DNA of 64,000 nucleotides from Catellatospora paridis (GTDB lineage Bacteria > Actinomycetota > Actinomycetes > Mycobacteriales > Micromonosporaceae): contig NZ_ML769313.1 in NCBI RefSeq assembly GCF_009720365.1, positions 668,591 to 732,590 on the forward strand, written 5' to 3'. Under the pieces are notes generated by a model. The model was not told the DNA's origin, made no database searches, and saw nothing but the letters and a program-made list of their open reading frames with translations. Position numbers and translations under genes: made by a program. Positions 45,967-54,284 of this stretch are shown piece after piece (the first letter of the stretch is position 1; each line of letters opens with the position of its first letter).

Positions 45967-46515
45967 GTGGGGTTGCTGGGATGGCGGGACCGCCGCGCCC
46001 ACGAGGCCGACTTCGTCGCGTTCTACACCGAGCGCGGCGACCACCTGCGCAACACGGCGTACCTGCTGTGCCGGGACTGGCACCTGGCCGAGGACCTGAC
46101 CCAGACCGTGTTCACCAAGCTCTACCGGGCCTGGCATCGCATCGACCGGCACGACGCACTCGACCAGTACGCGCGTCGGGTGCTGCTGCGCGCGTTCCTG
46201 GACGAGCGGCGGCGGCCGTGGCGGCGCGAGTACGCCACCGAACCCGGCAGCGCCGCGCTGGACAGCACGGTGCGCGACTCCTACGCCGACGACGGCTCCG
46301 CGCTGCACGCCGCGCTGGTCCGGCTGCCGCGCCGACGACGTGCGGTGCTGGTGCTGCGCTTCTGGGCGGACATGTCGGTCGAGCAGGTGGCCGAGGCGAT
46401 GGAATGCTCCACCGGCACGGTCAAGAGTCAGACCGCCCGCGGCCTGGCTCAGCTGCGTGAACTGCTCGGCGACAGCACTGTCGGCACCGACGGACATCCG
46501 TGGGGGAATCGATGA
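45967..46515 (+). CDS. SigE-family RNA polymerase sigma factor
   Basis: I choose GTG 45967 with a GAGG site over ATG 45919, which would leave almost no leader after the promoter. The product is 182 residues. Region 2 reads FVAFYTERGDHLRNTAYLLCRDWHLAEDLTQTVFTKLYRAW and region 4 ALVRLPRRRRAVLVLRFWADMSVEQVAEAMECSTGTVKSQTARGLAQLREL. This is the SigE-70 family pattern. It overlaps the next gene by four bases. The conserved promoter in front of it also occurs before the divergent export operon. Confidence 0.94.
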   Translation: MGLLGWRDRRAHEADFVAFYTERGDHLRNTAYLLCRDWHLAEDLTQTVFTKLYRAWHRIDRHDALDQYARRVLLRAFLDERRRPWRREYATEPGSAALDSTVRDSYADDGSALHAALVRLPRRRRAVLVLRFWADMSVEQVAEAMECSTGTVKSQTARGLAQLRELLGDSTVGTDGHPWGNR

Positions 46516-47324
46516 ACGACGTGAAGGACCTCTGCGAGCGGATCCTCGACCAGCCCGCGCCCCCGCTACGCGACGGCGCCCAGGTGCTGGCCGTCGCCCG
46601 GCACGCGGCGCAGCGGCGCGCCCGGCTCACCGCCGCGGTCGGCGGACTGGCCTGCACCGCCGTGGCCGCGGTGGTGGTGACGGCGGCACTGCCCCGGACC
46701 ACCGGGGAACTTCCCGTCGCGCAGCCTCCGTCGGCCACCGCCCTCGTGTCCGCGGCGGCGGTGCCGCCGGTGCCGGGGCCCGACGCCGCCCAGGCGCACG
46801 GCGGGCGCATCGCCCAGCTGCTGGCCGACGCGGTGCCGGCGGGATACACGAGCAGGCCGGCCGACGCGACCTCCACCTGGCGGTTGGACACCGCGGCGAC
46901 GCCCCGCTACATCTCGCAGACCCGGCTCATCGTCTCCGACGGCGCGGGCGAGGGGGTGCTGTCGGCGGCGTTCGCGGGCGACGGACACGCCGTGCCGGAC
47001 GGTGACCTCTGCGCCGCCGCGGTGACCGACCGGCTCGCCGAGTACAGCTCCGCCGGGCCCGGCACCTGCGCCGTGATGTCGGTCGGCGGTGCGGCGGTGC
47101 GCGTCGACACCACCGCCGACCGGGCCGTCGCCGCCACCCGGTTCCTGGCGGGCGGGTACCTCACCATCCGGTGGAGCCCCATGACCTGGTCCACCGTGTC
47201 GCCGTCGGCGAGCGCCCAGCCGTGGACGGTGCTGGACGGCGGCGGCCGTCCCGCGGTGGACGCGGCCACGTTCACTCAGGCCGGGCTGGCCGGACTCGCC
47301 GCCGACCCGCGCATGCTGCCCTGA
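46512..47324 (+). CDS. Membrane protein, putative anti-sigma partner
   Basis: ATG 46512 overlaps the sigma stop (ATGA) and gives 270 residues. A short cytoplasmic N-terminus (about 1-38) leads to one membrane helix (LTAAVGGLACTAVAAVVVTAAL). A large extracytoplasmic domain with conserved Cys residues (GDLCAAAVT, GPGTCAVMS) follows. This topology and coupling with the SigE-family gene suggest an anti-sigma factor or sensor. No ZAS zinc motif is seen, so the family assignment is by position. Confidence 0.82.
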   Translation: MNDVKDLCERILDQPAPPLRDGAQVLAVARHAAQRRARLTAAVGGLACTAVAAVVVTAALPRTTGELPVAQPPSATALVSAAAVPPVPGPDAAQAHGGRIAQLLADAVPAGYTSRPADATSTWRLDTAATPRYISQTRLIVSDGAGEGVLSAAFAGDGHAVPDGDLCAAAVTDRLAEYSSAGPGTCAVMSVGGAAVRVDTTADRAVAATRFLAGGYLTIRWSPMTWSTVSPSASAQPWTVLDGGGRPAVDAATFTQAGLAGLAADPRMLP

Positions 47325-47327
47325 CGA

Positions 47328-48362
47328 TCATGGGCGGATGAGCACCTTGAGCGCCTTGCGGTCGGCCATCGCCTGGTAGCCGCCGGGCACCCCGTCGAGG
47401 CCGATCGTGGTGTCGAACACCCGGCCGGGCTCCACGCTGCCGTCGAGCACGTCGGGCAGCAGCTGCTCGATGTAGGCGCGGGCCGGGGCGACGCCGCCGG
47501 TGAGCGTGACGTTGCGGAAGAACACCGGAAGGCCCAGCGGCACCTCCGGATACTGCGGCGCGCCCACCCGGCTCACCTTGCCCCCGGCTCGGGCCACGGC
47601 GAGCGCCGTCTCGATGGCGGTCAGCAGGCCCACGCATTCCAGCACGGCGTGGGAGCCGTCGCCGCCGGTCAGCTCCAGCACCTTCGCGACGCCCTCGTCG
47701 CCGCGCTCGGCCACCACGTCGGTCGCGCCGAAGTCGCGCCCCAGGTCGGTGCGCCCCTGGTGGCGGCCCATGAGGATGATCTGTTCCGCGCCGAGCCGCT
47801 TGGCGGCCAGCACCGCGCACAGGCCGACCGCGCCGTCGCCGATCACGGTCACCGTCGTGCCCGGGCCGACTCCGGCGGTGACCGCGCAGTGGTGGCCGGT
47901 CGGGAACACGTCCGACAGCGACAGCAGCGAAGGCAGCAACGCCGAATCCTCGCCGACGGGCAGCTTGACCAGCGTGCCCTGAGCCTGCGGCACGCGGACC
48001 GCCTCGCCCTGGCCGCCGTCGACGCCGTTCGCACCCCAGAAGCCGCCGTGGCGGCAGGAGGTCTGCAGGCCCTCGCGGCAGAAGTCGCAGGTGTTGTCGG
48101 CCCAGACGAACGGCGCGACCACGACGTCGCCCTTCTTCAGCCCGGAGACGTCCGCGCCGACGTCCTCGACGACGCCGAGGAACTCGTGGCCGATCCGGTC
48201 GCCCTGCTCGCTGGCCGGTCGTGACCCGTAGGGCCACAGGTCGCTGCCGCAGATGCAGGAGCGCAGCACGCGTACGAGGGCGTCGGTGGGCTCGCGCAGC
48301 ACCGGGTCGGGCACGTCCTCCACCCGTACGTCACCGGCACCGTAGATCAACGTGGCTCGCAT
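47328..48362 (-). CDS. Zinc-dependent alcohol dehydrogenase (MDR family)
   Basis: This 344-residue enzyme starts at ATG 48362 after GGGGAG. Catalytic zinc ligands appear in CICGSDLWPY and GHEFLGVVEDVG. The structural-zinc loop reads WADNTCDFCREGLQTSC, with three Cys and an Asp at the first position. The Rossmann motif is VTVIGDGAVGLCAVLAAKRLGA. It oxidises or reduces an alcohol or aldehyde with NAD(P). It sits alone and converges with the anti-sigma-like gene. Confidence 0.93.
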   Translation of the reverse strand: MRATLIYGAGDVRVEDVPDPVLREPTDALVRVLRSCICGSDLWPYGSRPASEQGDRIGHEFLGVVEDVGADVSGLKKGDVVVAPFVWADNTCDFCREGLQTSCRHGGFWGANGVDGGQGEAVRVPQAQGTLVKLPVGEDSALLPSLLSLSDVFPTGHHCAVTAGVGPGTTVTVIGDGAVGLCAVLAAKRLGAEQIILMGRHQGRTDLGRDFGATDVVAERGDEGVAKVLELTGGDGSHAVLECVGLLTAIETALAVARAGGKVSRVGAPQYPEVPLGLPVFFRNVTLTGGVAPARAYIEQLLPDVLDGSVEPGRVFDTTIGLDGVPGGYQAMADRKALKVLIRP

Positions 48363-48474
48363 GGGTCTCCCCGTTCCGTGGTCGTCGCAGGCACGGCCGA
48401 GGCCGGACCTGGTCCAACGATCAGTATCGGGGCGGGAAGGATGCCATACCCGGTCAATGACGGCATTCCGTGCG

Positions 48475-48506
48475 GCGGCCCGGGCAGGGGAGGACGCCCG
48501 GGCCGC
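48475..48506 (-). terminator. Hairpin terminator after the Bax-inhibitor-1 gene
   Basis: Perfect 11-base arms (48475-48485 and 48496-48506, GCGGCCCGGGC) start 11 bases past the stop of the minus-strand gene. Confidence 0.75.
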
Positions 48507-48516
48507 CTGGCCGGCG

Positions 48517-49332
48517 TCAGTCTTCCTGGAAGTAGGAGATGAGACGCAGGATCTCCAGGTAGAGCCAGACGAGTTCGACGAGGATGCCGAACGCGCCGAG
48601 CCAGCCGTACTTGCGGGGCAGCCCGGCGGCGATGCCGTCCTCGATCTGCTGGAAGCTGATCACGAACATCAGGGCCGCGACGACGATGCAGATCAGCGAG
48701 AAGATGATCGCGATGGTGCCGCCGTTGCGCAGCGGCCCGGCCGATCCGGTGAACAGGCTGATGCCGAAGTTGACCAGCATGACCACGGCCAGCCCGGCGG
48801 CGGCTCCGATCACGACCTTCATGAACTTCGGCGTGGCCCGGATGATCCGGGCCCGGTACAGCGCGGCCATGATGAAGAAGACGCCCAGGGTCGCGATGAC
48901 CGCCTGCAGGACGATGCCGTTCCAGCGGGTTTCGAAGGCCTTGGACACCGCGCCGAGGAACACGCCCTCGACGACCGCGTACGTGAACAGGATGACCGGG
49001 TTGGTGATCTGGGCGAACGAGATGACCAGGCCCAGCACGAGCCCGACGAGCATCGCGGCGATCCAGGTCGGCACCAGCGCCTGCGTCGGCACCAGGATCC
49101 AGGTCGCGGCGGCCGCGGCCACCGCCGCGCCGATCAGGGACACGGTCTTGACCACGACGTCGTCGATCGTCATGACGTCACGGGACGACTGGACGGTCTC
49201 CGGGTATCCGTACCCGGCGGGCTGCTGGTAGGTCTGGCCGCCGTAGCTGTAGGGCTGGCCGCCGGGCACGCTGTAGGTCGGCTGCTGCGCGGCGGCGGTG
49301 ATCCGCCCGAGCACCGGGTTAGAGGACTTCAC
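48517..49332 (-). CDS. Bax inhibitor-1/YccA family membrane protein
   Basis: The start is GTG 49332 after AAGGAGACC, giving 271 residues. A Gln/Tyr/Gly-rich N-terminus (about 1-45, with YSYGGQTYQQPAGYGYP) is followed by seven hydrophobic helices with the family pattern (NPVILFTYAVVEGVFLGAVS, VIATLGVFFIMAALYRARIIRATPKF). The C-terminus has the acidic pattern WLYLEILRLISYFQED. Family proteins affect membrane ion or stress homeostasis. It appears monocistronic. Confidence 0.94.
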   Translation of the reverse strand: MKSSNPVLGRITAAAQQPTYSVPGGQPYSYGGQTYQQPAGYGYPETVQSSRDVMTIDDVVVKTVSLIGAAVAAAAATWILVPTQALVPTWIAAMLVGLVLGLVISFAQITNPVILFTYAVVEGVFLGAVSKAFETRWNGIVLQAVIATLGVFFIMAALYRARIIRATPKFMKVVIGAAAGLAVVMLVNFGISLFTGSAGPLRNGGTIAIIFSLICIVVAALMFVISFQQIEDGIAAGLPRKYGWLGAFGILVELVWLYLEILRLISYFQED

Positions 49333-49373
49333 TCAGGGTCTCCTTCGTCTACGGGCGGTGTGCGTGAGGGGTG

Positions 49374-49412
49374 GGTGGTGCGGGCCTCCGGCTAGGACAG
49401 GCCCGCACCACC
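49374..49412 (-). terminator. Terminator after the Spo0M-like gene
   Basis: Perfect 14-base arms (49374-49387 and 49399-49412, GGTGGTGCGGGCCT) with an 11-base loop, 12 bases past the stop. Confidence 0.8.
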
Positions 49413-49423
49413 CGGTTCGGCGG

Positions 49424-50608
49424 TCAGAAGTCCCCGAAGTCGCCTCCGAAATCCCCGCCGCCGAAGTCGTCGAAACCGGTGTCGACCGCACCCGTGTCCG
49501 GCAGTCCGGCCGCGGACGCGGCGTCGCCCAGGTCAGGGGCCATCGCATCGCCGATCATGTCGCCGATCACCATGCCGCCTAGGAAGCCCAGCGCCGCGCC
49601 GCCGACCCCGGCTGCCATCGCGCCGGCCATGCTGGGCTTGCCCCGGTAGCCGCCGTACTTGTAGCCGCCGTGCTGCCCGCCGTGGCCGCCGTAGGCGTAC
49701 CCCGGACGGCCCTGCTGCCCGTACCCCGGCTGCCCGTATCCCTGCTGCCCGTATCCCTGCTGGCCGTGGCCGTGGCCGTGGCCGTGGCCGCCGGGCGCGT
49801 GGCCGTAGCCGGGCTGGGCGGGCGGTTGCAGGAACGCTCCCGGTGCCGCCGTGGGCGAGGCGAGCTTGTCCAGGGCGGTGGTGAGCCAGCGGTCGACCTC
49901 GGCGATCCAGCCGCCCTCGGTCGCGGCCAGCCGCTGCAGGTCGGCAGCCGACAGGTCGTGGCGGTCGGGTGCGCCGAACCGGCCCGTGAGCTCGGCCAGC
50001 ACGACGAGGCCCTCGCCGACCGCGGCGACGGTGAAGGTGAGCAGCGGGATGTGCGGGCCGTGCTGTCCGCCCTCGGGGAGCGGGGCGTAGCAGGTGATCG
50101 CCTGCGCGGCGGGCACGGGCAGGCCGGCCATGCCACCGGGGCGCAGCTCGTTGCGTACGAATCGGCACCCGATCGCGCCGAGCGCGTCCATGATCTGCTG
50201 CTGCGCCGGGGAGGCGTCGATGCGGGCGGGATCGAAGTCGCCCTTGGCGCTGCCCGAGGCGACCGACACCTCGGTGCGCACACCGATCGAGACACCCGGC
50301 AGCGCCCGGCCGTACAGCGCGGTGAACGGGGCGTGGGCGGGGACCGTCACCGAGAACGGGACGGCCTGGCTGGTTCCCGACGGCAGCCGAAGGTGCTGCG
50401 CGACCTGGTAGCGGGCCAGTTCCAGCTCGCCCGCCGGCCCGGTCGCGGTGAGCAGCAGCGAGATCGCGGTGATCTCGGTGTCGGACTTGGCGCGCAGATT
50501 CACCTGGCCGCTCAGTGAGCCGCCCGGGACCGCGGGGTGCGACGACAGTACGGTGTCGACCTCGACGCCGCCCAGCCCGAGTCCGGCGAGCAGTTTCTTG
50601 AAGACCAT
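49424..50608 (-). CDS. Spo0M-like sporulation-control protein with low-complexity tail
   Basis: ATG 50608 follows AGGAGAGG and gives 394 residues. The arrestin-like Spo0M region spans about 1-245 (FKKLLAGLGLGGVEVDTVL, GGSLSGQVNLRAKSDTEITAISL). The last 130 residues are rich in His, Gly, Gln and Tyr (HGHGHGHGQQGYGQQGYGQ), followed by a glycine-rich hydrophobic stretch and an acidic FGGGDFGGDFGDF ending. Spo0M-type proteins affect development in Bacillus and relatives. The tail looks prion-like. It is a single-gene unit with its own terminator. Confidence 0.9.
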   Translation of the reverse strand: MVFKKLLAGLGLGGVEVDTVLSSHPAVPGGSLSGQVNLRAKSDTEITAISLLLTATGPAGELELARYQVAQHLRLPSGTSQAVPFSVTVPAHAPFTALYGRALPGVSIGVRTEVSVASGSAKGDFDPARIDASPAQQQIMDALGAIGCRFVRNELRPGGMAGLPVPAAQAITCYAPLPEGGQHGPHIPLLTFTVAAVGEGLVVLAELTGRFGAPDRHDLSAADLQRLAATEGGWIAEVDRWLTTALDKLASPTAAPGAFLQPPAQPGYGHAPGGHGHGHGHGQQGYGQQGYGQPGYGQQGRPGYAYGGHGGQHGGYKYGGYRGKPSMAGAMAAGVGGAALGFLGGMVIGDMIGDAMAPDLGDAASAAGLPDTGAVDTGFDDFGGGDFGGDFGDF

Positions 50609-50818
50609 GTGCTTCCTCTCCTGGTGGAACGCCGCCCGGCGTCAGCCGCGGCGGTGGCAGTTGCCGGGCGGCCGGCGATCAGGCCGTCGGGGGCGGTGGC
50701 CGCCTCGATGGGGGATCAGCACGGCGATGCCGGCGCTCCTCGCCTCAGCCGCGGGCTCCTCGCCGGCGGTCGGGACCGGTGCCGTTCGCGGCGGCCGGCG
50801 GTATGATCAGCCACGAGG

Positions 50819-50846
50819 TTGACACTAACACGTGAAACTGTACGGT
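50819..50846 (+). promoter_or_regulatory. Promoter of the MerR-type regulator
   Basis: TTGACA (50819-50824) and TACGGT (50841-50846) with 16-base spacing lie 19 bases upstream of the start codon. The AT-rich spacer ACTAACACGTGAAAC is where a MerR regulator would bind its own promoter. Confidence 0.55.
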
Positions 50847-50865
50847 TGCTGGAACGAGGCTGCTC

Positions 50866-51261
50866 ATGGCGCTGATGCGGATAGGCGAGCTCGCCGCTGC
50901 CGCGGGCGTGAGCAACCGGACCGTCGACTTCTACACCAACCTCGGTCTGATCACCCCTGCCTCGCGCACCACCGGCGGCTTCCGGCTCTACGACCCGGCG
51001 ACCGTCGAGCAGATCGCGACCGTGCAGCGGCTGGAGTCCAGCGGCATGGCCCTCGACGACATCGCGGCACACCTGCAGAGCGCGGGGGCGGCCGACCTGG
51101 TCGGCGCGCTTGCCCGGCTGGACCAGGACCTGACCGCGCTGCGGGCGCTGGCCGAGACCGCCGGGGGCACCGCGCACGGCCTGGCCACGACGCTCGCTGT
51201 CCGCGCCAACCAGCTGCTGGCCACCGCCGCGGAGCTGCTGTCCACGATGCCGCCGCCCTGA
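50866..51261 (+). CDS. MerR-family transcriptional regulator
   Basis: This 131-residue protein has the MerR winged helix ([39 protein letters not shown]) followed by a coiled-coil (about 75-125). There is no Cys-based metal site. It probably regulates its own promoter through the AT-rich region just upstream. Target genes are not evident. Confidence 0.92.
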   Translation: MALMRIGELAAAAGVSNRTVDFYTNLGLITPASRTTGGFRLYDPATVEQIATVQRLESSGMALDDIAAHLQSAGAADLVGALARLDQDLTALRALAETAGGTAHGLATTLAVRANQLLATAAELLSTMPPP

Positions 51262-51299
51262 GCGGACCTGGCAGCGCGGCTACCGCTGCATTTGTCGAC

Positions 51300-51500
51300 T
51301 CACTCGACAGCCTGCGGGGCGGCCGGGTCGGGCACGTCTCCGGACGCGCGGATCGCGGCCTGGTGCACGGCTTTGCGTTCGTGCTTGGCGCGCCGCTCCC
51401 AGGCGTCCCACATGCCGTGCGCCACGGCGTTGCGGACGATCCAGTAGAAGATGAACAGTCCTGCCGCGGCCCAGAAGAACCGGCTCCAGCCATCTGCCAT
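51300..51500 (-). CDS. Small single-pass membrane protein
   Basis: ATG 51500 follows GGTGGGAGC. The 66-residue product has one membrane helix ([22 protein letters not shown]) and a charged cytoplasmic tail rich in Lys, Arg and Ala ([18 protein letters not shown]). No family recognised. It lies between the MerR and cupin genes. Confidence 0.68.
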   Translation of the reverse strand: MADGWSRFFWAAAGLFIFYWIVRNAVAHGMWDAWERRAKHERKAVHQAAIRASGDVPDPAAPQAVE

Positions 51501-51536
51501 GCTCCCACCGTATTCGCCGCGGTCAACGTCTGCCGG

Positions 51537-51938
51537 TCAGGCCGTGGGCGGCTCGTCCCGGCCCGCCTCCTCGGCGGCCTCAGCCTGCTCCTTGGTGGCG
51601 TGCACCGCGCCGTCGGCGTGGTCGGGCGGGCCGTACACGGTGTAGAGCACCAGCGGGTTCGCCCCGGTGTTGCGGAAGTTGTGCCGGGTGCCGGCTGGCA
51701 CGACCACGAGGTCGCCCTGCGCCACGGGCCGCGTCTGCCCGGCGACGTCGGCCTCGCCGGTCCCGCTGACGAACGTCAGGATCTGGTCGGTGCCGGGGTG
51801 GACCTCGTCGCCGATCTCGCCGCCCGGCGGGATGGTCATGATGACGAGCTGGGTGTGCCCGCCGGTCCACAGCACGCGCCGGAAGTCGGCGCTCTGCTCG
51901 GCCACGGTCGCGATGGTGAAATGGATGATGTCGGTCAT
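51537..51938 (-). CDS. Cupin-domain protein
   Basis: ATG 51938 follows GAAGGAG and gives 133 residues. The cupin metal motifs are present: [28 protein letters not shown] (an EVHPxTD variant) and [16 protein letters not shown]. Single-domain cupins act as small metal-dependent enzymes or sensors. It has no signal peptide. A 20-residue acidic tail rich in Glu and Ala follows the barrel. It is monocistronic. Confidence 0.92.
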   Translation of the reverse strand: MTDIIHFTIATVAEQSADFRRVLWTGGHTQLVIMTIPPGGEIGDEVHPGTDQILTFVSGTGEADVAGQTRPVAQGDLVVVPAGTRHNFRNTGANPLVLYTVYGPPDHADGAVHATKEQAEAAEEAGRDEPPTA

Positions 51939-52259
51939 CGATGCTGCTCCTTCGCCGGTACCTGCTGTCTACCCTTCGCCCCGGACCTTCAATCCCGCGG
52001 CCGCCGCCCCATGCCGCCGATGGCGGGCAGCTTGCGGCTGCCCCGGGCCCGGGCAGACGCGGCTGTGCCGGGTCCGATTGCATGGGCGTACGCTTGGCCT
52101 GTCGCTCAGGACCTCGGTGGCCGCAATCCGCAACATCTACCTACCAGGGACTGCCTGCGCGATCGGGGTATGCGGTCCTGGACGAGGACGAGCATGTCCA
52201 CTGCATCCGGCGGAAACGTCGCCGCGCCCTCGCCGGCGTCCGCTGGGGTGATCGCGGGC

Positions 52260-52751
52260 ATGGAGTTCGACGTCACCGTCGAGATCCCCAAAGGGACTCG
52301 CAACAAGTACGTGATGGACCGCCGCTCCGGTCGGATCAGGCTGGATCGCACCCTGTTCACCGCCACGCAGTATCCGGCCGACTACGGCTTCATCGAGCAG
52401 AGCCTCGGCGAGGACACCGATCCCCTCGACGCCCTGGTGCTCGTGCAGGAGCCGACCTTTCCCGGCTGCGTCATCCGGTGCCGGGCGATCGGCATGTTCC
52501 GCATGCGCGACGAGAAGGGACCCGACCTCAAGGTCCTGTGCGTCCCCACTGCCGACCCGCGCCTGGCCCAGCTGGTCGACATCACCGACCTGGAACACTT
52601 CCACAAGCTCGAGATCGAGCATTTCTTCAAGGTCTACCAGGATCTCGAACCGGGAAAGAGCGCCGACACCGAGGGCGGCGTCTGGGCGGGCCGCGCGGAG
52701 GCCGAAGCGGAGGTCATACGCTCGCTGGAGCGCGCTCGCGTGGCCGGATGA
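52260..52751 (+). CDS. ppa: Inorganic pyrophosphatase (family I)
   Basis: The protein from ATG 52260 ([17 protein letters not shown]) is 163 residues and matches the usual family length. An in-frame ATG at 52194 has a better purine-rich leader and would add 22 residues. Metal-binding motifs are complete: [22 protein letters not shown] (DxDPxD). The EIPKG substrate motif and C-terminal [11 protein letters not shown] are also present. It hydrolyses pyrophosphate to drive biosynthetic reactions. The start remains uncertain. Confidence 0.95.
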   Translation: MEFDVTVEIPKGTRNKYVMDRRSGRIRLDRTLFTATQYPADYGFIEQSLGEDTDPLDALVLVQEPTFPGCVIRCRAIGMFRMRDEKGPDLKVLCVPTADPRLAQLVDITDLEHFHKLEIEHFFKVYQDLEPGKSADTEGGVWAGRAEAEAEVIRSLERARVAG

Positions 52752-52798
52752 ACCCGGTGCGCCCGACCGGCTCGACAACCCCTTTCGCAGGTGGGTGG

Positions 52799-53428
52799 TC
52801 AGTCGCGTTTGCGGGCGAGTAGGACTGTGTCGTGGAGGCTGTGGGCGTGGTCGTGGTGTCCGGTGATCGGGCGGTGCCTGTCTTCGGCGACGAGGATCTC
52901 CCAGCGGTCGGGGTCGAGTCCGGCTGCGACGTCGTCGGCGGTGAAGTGAACATCGCGGGCGGCGGTGTGGGACACGCCGGGCCGCGGGTCCGACGGGTGG
53001 TGGCCGACGATCAGCAGGGTGCCGCCCGGCGCGACCGCGGCCGCCAGCCGGTCGACCAGCGATTCGCGGGAAGACGTCGGGTGTGCGTAGTGGGAGCAGA
53101 CCAGGTCGAACCGTGCCACGGGCGGGGCCCAGTCGGACAGGTCGGCCTGGAGCCAGTCGATCCGGGCGACGACCGTGTCGCCGGCGGCCTGCGCGTGCGC
53201 GCGTGCCTTGTGCAGCGCGCCGTCGGCGATGTCCACCGCCGTGACCTGCCAGCCCTGGGAGGCTAGCCAGATCGCTTCGGCTCCCTCGCCGCAGCCCGCG
53301 TCCAGCGCCGTGCCGGGGGTCAGCGCCGAGGCCTCCGCGACCAGGTGCGGGTTGGGCGGCTTCGGATGGCCCGCGGCGGGGCCGTGGTAGTGGCCTTCCC
53401 AGTACGCCTTGCTGAACTCCTCGGTCAT
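52799..53428 (-). CDS. Class I SAM-dependent methyltransferase (paralogue)
   Basis: The start is ATG 53428 with AAGGGA upstream, giving 209 residues. SAM motif I is ALDAGCGEGAEAIWLASQGWQVTAVDIA and the later LLIVGHHPSDPRPG matches the protein at 34978-35652. The N-terminal YWEGHYHGPAAGHPKPPNPHLV also aligns. It is divergent from the XRE-cupin regulator, which may control it. The substrate is unknown. Confidence 0.92.
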   Translation of the reverse strand: MTEEFSKAYWEGHYHGPAAGHPKPPNPHLVAEASALTPGTALDAGCGEGAEAIWLASQGWQVTAVDIADGALHKARAHAQAAGDTVVARIDWLQADLSDWAPPVARFDLVCSHYAHPTSSRESLVDRLAAAVAPGGTLLIVGHHPSDPRPGVSHTAARDVHFTADDVAAGLDPDRWEILVAEDRHRPITGHHDHAHSLHDTVLLARKRD

Positions 53429-53512
53429 TCCGGTCCCTTCCGCGCTTGCCTCGACCCTGGTCACGGTGGGCCGTGGCCAGGTGACAACCATGCGAGGCGA
53501 GCGGCCACATTC

Positions 53513-53526
53513 GCAAATCCTGTTGC
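53513..53526. promoter_or_regulatory. Small dyad upstream of the XRE-cupin regulator
   Basis: GCAA-atcctg-TTGC lies 21 bases before the start at 53547, in the divergent promoter region shared with the methyltransferase gene. Confidence 0.4.
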
Positions 53527-53546
53527 TGATCTGGCAAAGTGGGTGC

Positions 53547-54140
53547 ATGGACGACGACCTTGATCAAGCCCTCGGTGCGGTCGGGCCCCGGCTGCGCGCG
53601 CTGCGCCAGCAGCGGGAGACCACCCTGGCCGACCTGTCGGCGGCGACCGGGATCTCGGTGAGCACCCTGTCCCGGCTGGAGTCCGGCTCCCGCAAGCCGA
53701 CGCTCGAACTGCTGCTGCCGCTGGCCAGGGCACACGGCGTCACGCTGGACGAGCTCGTCGACGCCCCGCCGACCGGCGACCCGCGCATCCACCTGCGCCC
53801 GGTCAGCCGGCACGGGATGACCATGCTGCCGCTGACCCGCCGGGCGGGCGGCATCCAGGCGTACAAGCTGGTGATCCCCGCCGACAGCCGACGCCGGACC
53901 CCGGAGCCGAAGACCCACGAGGGCTACGAATGGCTGTACGTGCTCAACGGCAAACTGCGGGTGGTGCTGGGTGAGCAGGATCTGGTGCTCGTGCCCGGTG
54001 AGGCGGCCGAGTTCGACACCCGCGTGCCGCACTGGTTCGGCGCGGCCGGCTCCGAGCCGGTGGAATTCCTCAGCCTGTTCGGCACCCAGGGCGAACGCGC
54101 GCACCTACGGGCGCGGCCGAAGCCGAAGGGTGCCGCCTGA
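53547..54140 (+). CDS. XRE-family regulator with C-terminal cupin domain
   Basis: From ATG 53547 the product is 197 residues. The N-terminal HTH (LRALRQQRETTLADLSAATGISVSTLSRLESGSRKPTLELLLPLARAHG) is followed by a cupin domain (KTHEGYEWLYVLNGKLRVVLGEQDLVLVPGEAAEFDTRVPHWFGA). Such fusions sense small molecules. It is divergent from the methyltransferase gene and a dyad lies between them. Confidence 0.93.
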   Translation: MDDDLDQALGAVGPRLRALRQQRETTLADLSAATGISVSTLSRLESGSRKPTLELLLPLARAHGVTLDELVDAPPTGDPRIHLRPVSRHGMTMLPLTRRAGGIQAYKLVIPADSRRRTPEPKTHEGYEWLYVLNGKLRVVLGEQDLVLVPGEAAEFDTRVPHWFGAAGSEPVEFLSLFGTQGERAHLRARPKPKGAA

Positions 54141-54189
54141 GCCGGTGTCGAGATCGGATCGTGACCGGCATTGCCCCGACCCGTGATCC

Positions 54190-54215
54190 CCTATATTATC
54201 TATCGAAGTTATAGG
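54190..54215 (+). promoter_or_regulatory. AT-rich dyad upstream of the Rrf2-type regulator
   Basis: CCTATA (54190-54195) and TATAGG (54210-54215) form an inverted repeat with 14 bases between, inside an AT-rich island that stands out from the GC-rich surroundings. It probably contains the promoter and an autoregulatory site. Confidence 0.5.
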
Positions 54216-54284
54216 ATTAGGCGGACATCGCACGCTGCGCGCCTGCTGCCGGCCGCGCCGTCACGAGCAGGAATCCATGGGGCC

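Noticed and set aside
52137-54104. 655-codon minus-strand open frame across several genes
   Set aside because: It runs antisense through the XRE-cupin and pyrophosphatase genes and through an alternative frame of the methyltransferase; low-complexity composition and no recognisable domain.
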